Assembly (NCBI RefSeq): GCF_012641265.1
Contig: NZ_JABAHZ010000001.1
Coordinates: forward strand, 682,001-746,000
Length of the DNA stretch: 64,000 bases
Direction of reading: 5' to 3'
DNA from: Chitinophaga eiseniae
GTDB taxonomy: Bacteria > Bacteroidota > Bacteroidia > Chitinophagales > Chitinophagaceae
Shown here: piece by piece, positions 18,647 through 29,300 of the stretch
Numbering within the stretch: the stretch's first letter is position 1
How the letters are laid out: each line of letters opens with the position of its first letter
Program-made: the position numbers and the translations under genes
Notes under the pieces: model-generated
The model's input: the letters and a program-made list of their open reading frames with translations, nothing else
What the model was told of the DNA's origin: nothing
Database searches by the model: none

Positions 18647-19690
18647 CTATTCCTGCCAGCCATGTTGCGCTCTTACAGCGATCATGGCCGCCAGTATATC
18701 ATTCCAGGTTTTTGCCTGGGTCATTACGGCATTGGGAAACATGCAGCCATCCCAGCAGATATGACGAAAGGCTTTGGTCAGCTGTCCCTGTTCATCGCGC
18801 AGCCAGTTGCCGGCATCCACCGGGATGTTCAGCTTGCCGTTAGGATCAGTGGCTAGGCAATGCCGGCCGGTTTTATCGTGGGAACCGGCGCCATGAACAG
18901 TACCGTCATTTTGTGCTACATGGAAGTCAACGGTCCACGGGCGTAATGCCTGGGTCAATTGCCGGAGGCCGGCAGTCAGCGCTTCCCGGTCTTTCCAGTC
19001 GAAATCCGCAGGCAGGATCCTGTCTTCCGGACTATTATATCCCAGTAAATATAGGAAGGTATGCGACATGTCTGCCTGGAAGCCAATATTAGGGCGATTT
19101 ACGGCTGCTAAAGTATCTGCCATGGCTCTCCAGCTATGCATACCACCCCAGCAGATTTCGCCTTCTGCTGCCAACCTTTCGCCATAATCCGCCGCTACAT
19201 CACAGGCTTCCCGGAACGTGGAAGCAATCAATTGAGTGTTGGCAGCAGGGTCTTTGGCCCAGCTCTCCGGAGAAGTGGCGGAATCGATGCGTACGATGCC
19301 ATGCGGACGGATACCCAGTTCCCGCAGGCGTTGACCAACGCGGCAGGCTTTACGGACCTGCTCCACAAAACGGGCCCGGTCTTCTTTGCTGCCCATGGCA
19401 GATCCCCCGCTGGGAGGCCAGATAGGCGCTACCAGGCTACCTATATCCAATCCATAAGCCGCTACTTTGTCGCGCAGTCGCTTCAGGTCATCATCACTGC
19501 TATCCACCGGTACATGCGGATCAAATAAACCGATGTCGATGCCATCGAATTTGATACCGTCTACTTCCGCGGCAGCCGTCATTTCCAGCAGTGTATCAAA
19601 TGAGATGATGGGTTCAGATCGATCTCCTTTGCCTACAATGCCCGGCCAGGTGGCATTGTGGAGCTTTGGAAAGTTGTTATTTTTCATCAC
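18647..19690 (-). CDS. Sugar phosphate isomerase/epimerase family TIM-barrel protein
   Basis: The 347-residue protein belongs to the xylose-isomerase-like TIM-barrel (AP_endonuc_2) family. Metal-binding candidates are the Glu in AAEGEICWGGMHSW, the Asp and His in NIGFQADMSHTF, and the later VDFHVAQNDG region. It would isomerise or epimerise a keto-sugar. It sits between the oxidoreductase gene (28 bp) and the cupin gene (20 bp), clearly within one operon. Confidence 0.88.
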   Translation of the reverse strand: MMKNNNFPKLHNATWPGIVGKGDRSEPIISFDTLLEMTAAAEVDGIKFDGIDIGLFDPHVPVDSSDDDLKRLRDKVAAYGLDIGSLVAPIWPPSGGSAMGSKEDRARFVEQVRKACRVGQRLRELGIRPHGIVRIDSATSPESWAKDPAANTQLIASTFREACDVAADYGERLAAEGEICWGGMHSWRAMADTLAAVNRPNIGFQADMSHTFLYLLGYNSPEDRILPADFDWKDREALTAGLRQLTQALRPWTVDFHVAQNDGTVHGAGSHDKTGRHCLATDPNGKLNIPVDAGNWLRDEQGQLTKAFRHICWDGCMFPNAVMTQAKTWNDILAAMIAVRAQHGWQE

Positions 19691-19710
19691 GTGGGTGTTT
19701 AATGGGTGAG

Positions 19711-20922
19711 TTACAGCACCAGGTCAGGATTACCCGGACCAAAATGTTTCAGCATTACAATAGGATCGGTGGCGGAGGTATTCACAATTTTCACCCCGGC
19801 CATCGCTGCTGCCTCGCTGATGAAATACTCATCATGGGTCAGTTGTCCATAGCGGATCAGGGAAGGGGTTTCAATATCCCATACGCCCATCTTGCCATGT
19901 CCCTGCATCATGATCATGCCGTAGGCCGCGTTGTCTTTGATCACTACGGTGGCGCCAGGCGCTATGGTCAGCTCTTTGGCGCTGAAAGCAGCTGATTTGT
20001 AACATACCCAGTTTTCCGTATAACCTTCCCCGTTAGCTGCCAGTTTGGGTGGCATAAAACGGTTTTGGAATTGATTGGGATCTACATTCAGTTCCCAGTC
20101 AATCACGTCCATGAGTGCATCATAGTCGCCTATGCTTTCCTGCGGGGTGCCGTTCCAAAGTAATACTTCGGGCACAATTGCTTCACTGACGAGCGACTGG
20201 TACATGGCAAATACGTCGGACGCTTTTTGTGGTTCGTAGGTACATAAACTACCGGGCGCATGTAATAGTCCCGGCGGCACATCCCAGCCGGTACCAGGTT
20301 CCAGGCGATACGCCTGTGAGTAGTTGGTGATTTTGTTATCGCCTTTGGTGAAGTTCATCAGGCATTCCTTGATCTGTTCCCGGCTGGTGCCGGGAGCAAT
20401 ACCCATGAATGTATATGGGAAGTCGCCCCCGTGATTATTCAGTTGCGGCGGAAAATAGTAGGCTTCGGGTTTGCCGGCCTGGCCTATCAGTGCTGCTTTT
20501 TCATCGTTGTGATGGATGTGATGGGGCAGTGGTCCCATATTATCGAAGAACTTGGAATACATAGGCCAGGCGCCATATTCATTCCATAACCGTTTTCCGA
20601 TCAGCAGATCTTTTAACTCGCTGATGGCATCTTTCAGGAGAAACTGCCGGGTATTTTGACCATCCTGCCACACCACCATGCTTAAACCTTCATTTTCGCC
20701 GGTTAACGGGCCGTTCTTGGCGGGGGTGGTAGATGACAGCCAACGCTCATCGATGCCGCCACGTTCGCCTCCCAGCACGTAATAGTCGTCGGGGTGCAAT
20801 TTAATCCGGCGGCCGGGTACACAAAACGACCGGGGCACCCAGGTAGGCGCTAAGCGAAGAATACCTTGTCCCTGTTCAAGCGCTTTTTCAGCGAAACTTA
20901 TTTTTTCCTTTGCTTCAATCAT
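19711..20922 (-). CDS. Cupin-fold sugar isomerase-like protein
   Basis: The 403-residue protein resembles class I mannose-6-phosphate isomerases. The segment PLPHHIHHNDEKAALIG followed by KPEAYYFPPQ has the H-x-H and K-P-E elements of the cupin metal site, and WDVPPGLLHAPGS provides the later histidine. The C-terminal half is a second cupin-like barrel. It lacks a full textbook phosphate-binding pattern, so the substrate may be a non-phosphorylated sugar. It is encoded 10 bp before the DUF4432 gene within the same operon. Confidence 0.72.
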   Translation of the reverse strand: MIEAKEKISFAEKALEQGQGILRLAPTWVPRSFCVPGRRIKLHPDDYYVLGGERGGIDERWLSSTTPAKNGPLTGENEGLSMVVWQDGQNTRQFLLKDAISELKDLLIGKRLWNEYGAWPMYSKFFDNMGPLPHHIHHNDEKAALIGQAGKPEAYYFPPQLNNHGGDFPYTFMGIAPGTSREQIKECLMNFTKGDNKITNYSQAYRLEPGTGWDVPPGLLHAPGSLCTYEPQKASDVFAMYQSLVSEAIVPEVLLWNGTPQESIGDYDALMDVIDWELNVDPNQFQNRFMPPKLAANGEGYTENWVCYKSAAFSAKELTIAPGATVVIKDNAAYGMIMMQGHGKMGVWDIETPSLIRYGQLTHDEYFISEAAAMAGVKIVNTSATDPIVMLKHFGPGNPDLVL

Positions 20923-20932
20923 GTGTCGTGAT

Positions 20933-21994
20933 TTAAAGATCAGTGAGAAATTGTTTTATCGTTGCTTCGGTATGCCATACATCCAGTTCCAGTTCATACC
21001 GCCGGCTTTCGCCGGGTTCGAGAAATAACAGGATCCCTTCCCGGCGGGCTTTGGCCTGGCCGGTAGGAGGATGGGTGCCAGGTTCCAGCCCCATCACATA
21101 TTCGCCCTTACCCCAGTGCTGCCAGTTGGTAAGCACGGGCAACTGTGCTTTTTTGAAACGGAGGGATATCGCCAATGGCAGGCGGGCATTATGTACGCCG
21201 CAGGTACACCAGCCCTGAGCATCTGCTTCCGGGTCGATGATAGCAGCTTCTTCTCCGCCACCAGCGTGACTCTCCAATGGCGCCATCCCTTTTTTATAAT
21301 TATGCGTGTTATTGAAAATGTGATCAGGATTACCTGCCCTGGAAGTCCAGCTGCCCTTCCACAGGATATCGGCGCCTTCATCTACCAGCGGCCAGCCAAA
21401 GTTGAAGTGATACAATAACATATGCGGTGCGGTAGTATTCCCGCGATTAATCACTTCGTCCTGTATGCGGATGCCCGCAACGCCCAATGTACCGGAAATC
21501 GTTCGCTTCAGCCATAACTGGGGACCTAATGCCTGTACCTGTGCTATAATACCGGTAATGCTCATATCGAAATTACCGGCTACCGGGTCGGGTTGTATAA
21601 TGGAAATGATTTCCGCCGGCGTATTGCTGATAGGACCATGCAGACCACGTTCGCCATATTCATCGTTTTCTGGTCCGCCTACATGCATCAGGCCACAGGT
21701 GGTCATCAATCCACCACCAAAGGTTTGGAGCCAGTCCAAACCTTTGTCTGTTAATCTTTGCGGCGGTATCACCCCGCCATGGCTCAGCCAGGCGAGGCTA
21801 TGCTGTTGGTAAAAGGCATCTGCTATATCCATGGCCCGGTCCAGCACCACTTTATAACGCAAGCCGGTACCGGTATTGATCCAGGCGATACGGGTGCCCC
21901 TGCCGGGACCATTGTCCAATACCGCCGTTTCAATACCACCCAACTGTAAATGGTGGGATATTTTATGAAGCCATGGTTGAGGTGATGAGGTCAT
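20933..21994 (-). CDS. DUF4432 aldose 1-epimerase-like protein
   Basis: The 353-residue protein has the galactose-mutarotase-like beta-sandwich. Indicators are DNGPGRGTRIAWINTG, FGGGLMTTCGLMHVGGP, the HGPISNTPA histidine, LYHFNFGWPLVDEG and the near C-terminal VMGLEPGTHPP with its glutamate. Members are predicted to interconvert sugar anomers. It has no signal peptide. It lies 11 bp after the cytochrome c-type dehydrogenase gene. Confidence 0.85.
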   Translation of the reverse strand: MTSSPQPWLHKISHHLQLGGIETAVLDNGPGRGTRIAWINTGTGLRYKVVLDRAMDIADAFYQQHSLAWLSHGGVIPPQRLTDKGLDWLQTFGGGLMTTCGLMHVGGPENDEYGERGLHGPISNTPAEIISIIQPDPVAGNFDMSITGIIAQVQALGPQLWLKRTISGTLGVAGIRIQDEVINRGNTTAPHMLLYHFNFGWPLVDEGADILWKGSWTSRAGNPDHIFNNTHNYKKGMAPLESHAGGGEEAAIIDPEADAQGWCTCGVHNARLPLAISLRFKKAQLPVLTNWQHWGKGEYVMGLEPGTHPPTGQAKARREGILLFLEPGESRRYELELDVWHTEATIKQFLTDL

Positions 21995-22005
21995 CCGCGC
22001 ATGAT

Positions 22006-24708
22006 TTATTTTTTCGAAAGTGCTACCGGGTGTTTTGTGACTAGAAAGATAGAATCAGATTTATTGCCACCTGCTTTGAGGTAGGCAATGAGATCCCTCA
22101 ATTCCTCTTCATTCAGGCGGTTAATTAACCCCGGCAACATCACCGATACGGCAGATGCTTTGGTGCCGGCCACCTCTTTCTTCGGCAGTTCCCGTACTTC
22201 CTGTGGCGCAAAAGGATTCTGGGAAATAACGTAGTTGTCTTTATCCTGGCTCACCAGCCGCCCTAATACAGAACCGCCATTTTTCAGGGAAAATACGGTA
22301 GCAGCATATTGATCGGAAATGGTTTTGCTTGGATCGATGATCGCTTCGAGAATATCCTTGGTAGAAAAGCGGGTGCCAAGCTGGGTCAGGTCCGGACCGG
22401 CTACACCACCTTCTCCACGCATGCCATGGCAGGAGCTGCACAAGGCGGTGGCAAACATGGCACGGCCCTGTTCGAAGTTGCGATTCGTTAAGCCGCTGTC
22501 GACCACTTTCACGGCTTCTTCTACGGTCCAGCGTCTGCCCGGTCCTTTAGGCTGCGGGAAGCCCTGGGCCAGGTTGCCATTGCTGTTGACCAGTGAATCG
22601 CCGGATACCTGGTTGAAGTGCGCATACTCACTTTTCGGAAGGTTGTCCAGCGCATTTTTCCTGGCATTATTGATAAATCCAATGAAGCTATGGCCTCCTT
22701 TAAACGTGAAGGCGTGGTAGAACCACTGGAAGTATTGTTCGCGTAAGGCAGGTGTCCAGCCGTTTTTAGCCTGGCTTAATACGGTAGCATACCAGGTTTG
22801 TTGTAAGGGAGGCATTTTAGAAAGCATGCCGGCAATGTCGAGCCCATACTGCGGGTTACGCAGGATCAGGTCGGCCGATTGCATGGCGGTTTTTTGCGCA
22901 GCGGTATCATCTTTCGCTACTGCCAGCAATGCCATAGTTTTTTCTACTGATTTAGGTGCATCCAGGTACACCAGCACCTTGCTCAGCGAGCGGTTCAGGT
23001 CATTGTTGCCGGCGGGATACTGCGGATCGAGGTAGGCGGCTACCTGTCCGGCTAGCGCCGCACCAGGTTTACCCATGCGCACGAAAATAAGCTCAAATGC
23101 CCGGAGTAAGTCAATCTGCTGGGAGGGCGACAACTGCGCATAGTTGATCGACATCAGTTGTGGCAGCAGTATTTTCTTTACATCTTCCTTACCCTGGCGG
23201 GCCAGCGCAATGCTTCCCTGGATAAGGGTTTCCGGATCTTTTTCCTGCAGTACTTTATTTTGCCACTGACTAACGGGTTGATTTTCTATGGCAATCCTGG
23301 CGGCAAAACGAATAAAGCGATCGTTGTCTTTCAGGTAAGGCCAGGCAAAATCTACTGCACCGTCTTTGGGGCCGCCATGGAAGGCTTCCAGCTGTTTACG
23401 TATGTTGGCGCCGGCGGTAGGGGCAGCTACTGGCAACGGATCATTGCTTTCTTTGTTGTCTTTGTAGTATACGCGATACAGGTCTGATTCCAGCTTGCGT
23501 CCACCGGTAAGGAAGTACAGCGCGCCATCCGGGCCAATAGCGCCATCGGTGAGTGGTAGCGGGGAACCGGACAGGAATTCTTCTGCACTGGCTTTATAGG
23601 AGGCGCCATCGGGCTGCAGCTGGATAGCATAGATGATGCCGAAGCTCCAGTCAAACGCAAACAACGATTTGCGGTACTTCTCCGGGAAACGTGCTTTACC
23701 ACCGTAAATCAGGTTGGTAGGAGAGCCCTGGCCGATATTCAGCAATGGAGGCAGGTTATCCGGGTAGGCAGGCGACCACTTTTCAGTACCCGGACGCCAG
23801 CCGTATTCGCTACCACTGGTAACGTGGCAAATACGGGTCGGTCGATACCAGGGTGTTCCAAAATCCCATTCCATATCAGAATCATAGGTGAACATATCCC
23901 CATTATCATTGAACGTAAGATCGAAAGGGTTGCGGTAACCGGAGCTGATCAGCTCCCAGTTGGTGCCGGTGGAGTCGAGATGCGCAATCCATCCTCCATG
24001 CGTATTTACCGTATTATCGTGACCGTTAGGATCCTTGATAAAAGGAAGTACGTTGTCGATATTCCAGGAAGGGGGCACCTTATAATTATTCATCTCCGGG
24101 ATTTTGGTGAAATTACCGGCGATCACATAAATGGATTTTTTATCGGGAGAAAGGACAATGCTGTGCGGACCATGTTCTCCTTCTCCTTCCAGTGCTTTCA
24201 GGAGTGTGATCTTGTCGAACTGGTCGTCGCCATCGGTATCCTGCAGGCGATACAAACCGCTGCCTTTATTGAAGCGGTCGTCACTGTTGTGGTTCACCAT
24301 TACGTACAGGCTGTTGAAAGCGTATAGCAGGCCCTGTGCATACCCCATCGCTACCTTTTGGGTAGAGGTGTCGCCGCCGATAATGAGCTTTTCAATTTTC
24401 AGTTTGGCCGAATCTTCTCCCACGGCGGGCAACTGCAGCCGGTACAGGTAGCCGTATTGATCCGATACGATCATACGGCCCTTGTCGTCGAAGGTCATGG
24501 ATACCCAGGATCCCTGCTTGTTATCGCCCGGGCTATACAGCCGTTCTGCTTTAAAATTATCAGGTAATTTCAATGCATCGATTTTCCGGTTGCCGGTTTC
24601 CTTGTTTTTTGACGTTGAGTCGTTGCCGTTATTGCAGGCCACAGCTGTTATCACAACGGTGGAAATAAGCGCCAGTAGCCTGAATGGTCTTTTGCGTAAC
24701 GTGGTCAT
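22006..24708 (-). CDS. Lipoprotein with dehydrogenase-type beta-propeller and cytochrome c domain
   Basis: The 900-residue protein has a lipoprotein signal (Cys25, TAVAC). Residues about 45-420 form a PQQ-type glucose/sorbosone dehydrogenase-like beta-propeller (KGSGLYRLQDTDGDD, YRNPFDLTFN). A helical repeat region follows, then a cytochrome c domain with the haem motif CSSCH (757-761) and a likely axial Met in SVMLPGL. It would oxidise a sugar in the periplasm and pass electrons to haem. As first gene after the SusC/SusD pair on the same strand, it may perform the initial oxidation of imported glycosides. Whether it binds PQQ is not shown. Confidence 0.88.
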   Translation of the reverse strand: MTTLRKRPFRLLALISTVVITAVACNNGNDSTSKNKETGNRKIDALKLPDNFKAERLYSPGDNKQGSWVSMTFDDKGRMIVSDQYGYLYRLQLPAVGEDSAKLKIEKLIIGGDTSTQKVAMGYAQGLLYAFNSLYVMVNHNSDDRFNKGSGLYRLQDTDGDDQFDKITLLKALEGEGEHGPHSIVLSPDKKSIYVIAGNFTKIPEMNNYKVPPSWNIDNVLPFIKDPNGHDNTVNTHGGWIAHLDSTGTNWELISSGYRNPFDLTFNDNGDMFTYDSDMEWDFGTPWYRPTRICHVTSGSEYGWRPGTEKWSPAYPDNLPPLLNIGQGSPTNLIYGGKARFPEKYRKSLFAFDWSFGIIYAIQLQPDGASYKASAEEFLSGSPLPLTDGAIGPDGALYFLTGGRKLESDLYRVYYKDNKESNDPLPVAAPTAGANIRKQLEAFHGGPKDGAVDFAWPYLKDNDRFIRFAARIAIENQPVSQWQNKVLQEKDPETLIQGSIALARQGKEDVKKILLPQLMSINYAQLSPSQQIDLLRAFELIFVRMGKPGAALAGQVAAYLDPQYPAGNNDLNRSLSKVLVYLDAPKSVEKTMALLAVAKDDTAAQKTAMQSADLILRNPQYGLDIAGMLSKMPPLQQTWYATVLSQAKNGWTPALREQYFQWFYHAFTFKGGHSFIGFINNARKNALDNLPKSEYAHFNQVSGDSLVNSNGNLAQGFPQPKGPGRRWTVEEAVKVVDSGLTNRNFEQGRAMFATALCSSCHGMRGEGGVAGPDLTQLGTRFSTKDILEAIIDPSKTISDQYAATVFSLKNGGSVLGRLVSQDKDNYVISQNPFAPQEVRELPKKEVAGTKASAVSVMLPGLINRLNEEELRDLIAYLKAGGNKSDSIFLVTKHPVALSKK

Positions 24709-24814
24709 AAATATATACTTGAATATGTTCCTGAGTTGATACTGCCTGTATGGGTCTTCCGTTGACTATAGCTGTAGTAATATAGTAAACGTTTCTGCCT
24801 TTTTCTAGTTTTTT

Positions 24815-26296
24815 TTACCAACCCTGATTCTGATCAAATTTATTCAGTCGTACTTCTCTTTCAGGAATCGGATACAGTAACTGGAACGGCTGTATGTTAT
24901 AGGAAGCAGGGCTCAGCCTGGACAACCGTTTCTTTTCTTCAACACCATGCGCGGTCATTACAGCAATGGCTTTGCCGGTGCGCAGCAGCTGGTACCAGCG
25001 TTGATCTTCAAACGCCAGCTCTACCCGTTGTTCGTGGAAAACGGTATCGCGGAAGGCCGCCTGGCTCAGGGCAGGAAGCGGGTCCAGCCCGACGCGTTTG
25101 CGTACGGGATTGATATACTGCAACGGATCGCCGCTGCCGGTTTCATTCACTGCTTCTGCCAGCATCAGCAATACCTGTGAATAGCGGTACACTGGCCAGT
25201 TTTCGTTGGAACGCCCATCTAATGCATAAGGCGGGTGATAAAATTTTTTGATCAGCGGCAACTTACCGCCGAAAGCCACTGACTCAGCAAATGCAGCGTT
25301 GGTGGGACTGTCGTACATATAGATGGAAGCATCCTTTCTTTTGTCTTTGGCCTCATAGGCATTTACGATGCTGGGCGTAGGAATGTTGTTGCCGCCCAGG
25401 TTACCGTTAAAGCCGGTGAGATCTTTCTTCCCGTTGCGTGGCCCGAAAGTGAAAATGAAGTTGCTGCTTTCTGTTTCCAGTCCCGCATTATACTGCACCG
25501 CAAAAATGGATTCTGAGTTATTCTTTTTAGCAGGATCAAAATTATCTGCATAATTATCTACCAGCGAATAATTCAAAGTAAGCACCTGTTGCAGGGTGGT
25601 TACTGCTTTAGCATACTCTTTCCTGGTGAGATATACATCGCCTAACAGCGTCAGGGCAGCGCCCTTGGTTGCTCTCCCGGTTTCGCTGGAGGCATAGCTG
25701 GCCGGCAGTCCTGCGGCAGCATCGGTAGCATCGGCCATGATCTGCGTATATACTTCTTCTACGCTGGCCCGCTTGGGAGTGGAAGCCTCTTCCGGGCTGG
25801 CTACTTCTTTCACCAGCAAGGGCACTGCTCCGAAAAGACGTACCAGGTGAAAGTAATAGAGCGCCCGGAGGAATTTGGCTTCGCCGAGGTACTGTTGTTT
25901 AGTTGCGTCATTGGCAAATTTTACGTTATCAATACGACTAATGATTACGTTGGATTGCTGTATGTTTCTGTATAATTGTGCCCAGGTGTTATTCACATAG
26001 TTATTGCTGGCGGTGATCAGGAATTCGTCTATCTCTTCCCTTTGCTGCGCACCACGATCGCTTTCATCGTATTGATAGTTGGTATTGTCTGACCGCATTT
26101 CTGCCATGGCCCAGTAATCGCTCTTGTACAGGTCCTGCAGCACGCCATAACAGCCATTTACTGCACGTAATACCTGTGCCTCTGAAGTATAATAGTTGGA
26201 GCCGCTGGAGAAAGAGTTTGGCTTCACATCGAGCATGCTGTTGCAGCCATTCATGGCAATCGCCAGGAGCGCGATTAAAGATATTTTAGTTTTCAT
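24815..26296 (-). CDS. SusD/RagB-family nutrient-binding lipoprotein
   Basis: The 493-residue protein has a lipoprotein signal ending at Cys18 (AMNGC). SusD hallmarks include LGEAKFLRALYYFHLVRLFG and the C-terminal EQRVELAFEDQRWYQLLR. It is the ligand-capturing partner of the SusC protein encoded 24 bp upstream. The downstream genes point to a glycoside as substrate, and the promoter repeats shared with the rhamnose operon suggest a rhamnose-containing one. Confidence 0.95.
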   Translation of the reverse strand: MKTKISLIALLAIAMNGCNSMLDVKPNSFSSGSNYYTSEAQVLRAVNGCYGVLQDLYKSDYWAMAEMRSDNTNYQYDESDRGAQQREEIDEFLITASNNYVNNTWAQLYRNIQQSNVIISRIDNVKFANDATKQQYLGEAKFLRALYYFHLVRLFGAVPLLVKEVASPEEASTPKRASVEEVYTQIMADATDAAAGLPASYASSETGRATKGAALTLLGDVYLTRKEYAKAVTTLQQVLTLNYSLVDNYADNFDPAKKNNSESIFAVQYNAGLETESSNFIFTFGPRNGKKDLTGFNGNLGGNNIPTPSIVNAYEAKDKRKDASIYMYDSPTNAAFAESVAFGGKLPLIKKFYHPPYALDGRSNENWPVYRYSQVLLMLAEAVNETGSGDPLQYINPVRKRVGLDPLPALSQAAFRDTVFHEQRVELAFEDQRWYQLLRTGKAIAVMTAHGVEEKKRLSRLSPASYNIQPFQLLYPIPEREVRLNKFDQNQGW

Positions 26297-26320
26297 GTTG
26301 CTATGCTTTTAGAGGCTGAA

Positions 26321-29300
26321 TTAAAAAGAGAGGTTGGCGCCGAGTGAGTAAATTCTTGGAACCGGGTAGTTGGAATAGTCTATACCCGGTACCAGCGCGC
26401 CACTTCCGCCCTTACCCAGGTAGTTGGTCACTTCCGGATTGCCGCTGTATTTCGTAAACAGGATGGCATTTTGCACACTCACATACAAGCGGGCGCTTTG
26501 CACAAATCCGAATTTTGGGAAGCTGTATCCCAGCGTAATGTTTTTTATCCAGGCGTAGTTGTTCTTTTCTACGGTCAGGGAGCTTACATCGCGGTACATT
26601 ACGCGGCCACGTCCGGAACCATTGGTGGTGGGCACTTTGCCGTTGCCGGGATTGGATTCTGATCTCCAGCGGTTAGCTACATCTTTTCTCACGTTGAATA
26701 CGCCATCTATATTACCATTGTAATCGTTGGTGGCATGCAGGCGGTCGGCGCCCATAGAGCCCACTATCAGTACCCGCAGGTCCCATTTTTTATAGGAGAA
26801 GGTGTTGGTCATACCCCAGTTAAAGTCGGGATATGGATTGCCGATGATAGCGAAATCTTCCCGTGGATTAATCACCCCGTTGCCGTTGATGTCTTTAAAC
26901 CGGATATTACCCGGGATAGCGCCGGGGAAGGCAGGGCCTTTATCTACTTCGGCCTGGTTTTGATAAATGCCGTCAAATACATATCCATACAGCATGGCCA
27001 GCGGTTTGCCTACCATGCTGACGTTGGTAGGATTGCCCTCGCTGCTGTTGCCGGAGTAGATAGGTGCATTGTCTTTACCCAGTGCCAGCACTTTGTTGCG
27101 GTTAAAGGCGATGTTGAAGTTGGTGCTCCAGGTAAGCGATTTGGTTTCTATGTTCCGGGAGCTGATGCCAATTTCCAGACCCCTGTTTTCCATATCGCCT
27201 TTGTTTTCTGTTACGTTGCCAAAGCCGCTGGACTGCGGGATTTCCACATTCAGCAACAGTTCCTGGGTATTTCTTTTATAGGCATCGATGGTGAGGTATA
27301 GGCGGTCTTTCAGTAAACCAACGTCAACGCCTATATTTAATTCTTTCATTTTTTCCCAGCCCAGGTTCGGGTTGCCGAGGGAATTCATCACGCGACCGCC
27401 GGCCAGTGCTCCACCCAGCACATAGTCGCTGGTGCCGATGTTGCTCATGTAAGAGTAGTTGCCAATATTAAAGTTACCGGTAAATCCATAAGAGGCCCTT
27501 ACTTTCAGATCGCTGATCAGGCGTGACGACTTCATGAATTCTTCCTGTGATAAGCGCCAGCCGAGGGCTACAGAAGGAAAGGTACCCCAGCGGTTGTTGG
27601 CGCCGAACCGGGAAGAACCATCTGATCTGACAGTAGCTGTCACCAGGTATTTATCCTTGTAGGCATAGTTAACCCTCGCAAGATACGACAGCAGGGCCCA
27701 TTCTGTTTTGTCGGTCCCGCCGGTAATGGTAGCGGCGGCGTTTAATGTTTTGATATCATCATCCGGGTAGTTGGCGCCGTTAAAGCCGGCATAATTTTCT
27801 TTCTGTGATTGTACGGTATATCCCAACAGACCGGTAAAGGCATGTCCATTGCTGGTATTGTACTGGTAAGTAAGTGTGTTTTCATTCAGCCAGTTCAGGT
27901 AGTTACCACTGGAGTAGTTACCACTGGGGATGCTGGGAGGCGCCGCGTTGGTGTTGCCAATGGTGGAAGGCCGGAAGTACTCTGCACTACCTTCCTGGTA
28001 GTCGACGTTGAAGGTGGATTTAAATTTCAGGTTCTTTATAATTTCATATTCGCCATACGTGTTGAACAGTATGCGGGTGCTTTTAGACCGGTTTACAACT
28101 TCATTGAGCATCATTACGGGGTTGGGTAAACCGAAGGTACCCGGACTTTGTATGAAGGCGTTATAGCTGCCGTCTTTATTATAGATAGGTTCTATGGGAC
28201 TGGCAATGCCGAATACGCCGTCGCGGCCTTCGCCGTTGGTGCCGCCTTTGCGGGTAGTGTAGGAGGGCGCCACATTAAACCCAATCTTAAAACGGTCGGA
28301 GAGGCTGGCGTCTACATTGGCTCTGACAGAATAGCGCTGGTAGCCGGAATTAATGATCACACCGTCCTGGTTGAAGTAACCGGCAGATACATAGGTTCTT
28401 ATTTTATCGGTACCGCCGCTTACGCTCAGGTTGATGTCTTGCATAGGCGCTACGCGTGTAATGGCATCAAACCAGTTGGTGCCTTCACCAATCAGTTCGG
28501 GATGGCGATAAATTTCCGGAATGTCGGCATCGGTAGGTTCGCGGTGTTCGGTAAAGCGTATATTATCTTCGATAGATTCTTTCCTGAATTGCGCGAACTC
28601 TTGTCCGTTCATCAGGTTGGGACGTCCCTTCTGGGGAATCCGTTGGGAGCCGTAGTTGGCGGAAAGCTGCACCGTTGGGATACCGGAGCTGCCTCTTTTA
28701 GTGGTGATCAATACCACGCCATTCGCTCCCCTGGAACCGTAGATAGCAGTAGCAGATGCATCTTTCAATACCGCCATGGACTCGATGTCCTGGGGATTAA
28801 TCGCATTCATAGGGTCCGATACCTGGTCGGAAGAGGAAGCCAGCGGGTAGCCATCCACTACGTACAATGGCTGGCTACCGGCGCCCACCGCACCGATACC
28901 GCGTACCTGTACCTGCGGGCCACCACCGGGAATACCATTGGAGGTACTGACCTGTATACCGGCAATCTGTCCGGATAAAGCCTGGTCAGGACCTGCTACC
29001 GGCATGTCTTTTACGTTTTTCATAGACACGATGCCTACGGATCCGGTAACGTCCTTTTTCTGTTGGGTACCATAACCAACTACCACTACCTGGTTGAGCA
29101 CTTTGTTGCTGGGCTCCAGTTGGAGGCTGATTTTAGTGCGGCTTCCCACCGCTACCGTTTTGGAGAGGTACCCGATGATACTGAATACGAGCGAATCTGT
29201 GCTGGCAGCGGCAATGGTGTATCGGCCATTGGCATCGCTGAAAGTTCCCTGACTGCTTCCTTTTACGCCAATAGTTACGCTGGGAAGCGGGGAATTGGTA

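Noticed and set aside
24740..24750. TACTGCCTGTA near the cytochrome c gene as a third copy of the rhamnose-type operator
   Set aside because: It is one base short of the unit, is not repeated in tandem, and could occur by chance.
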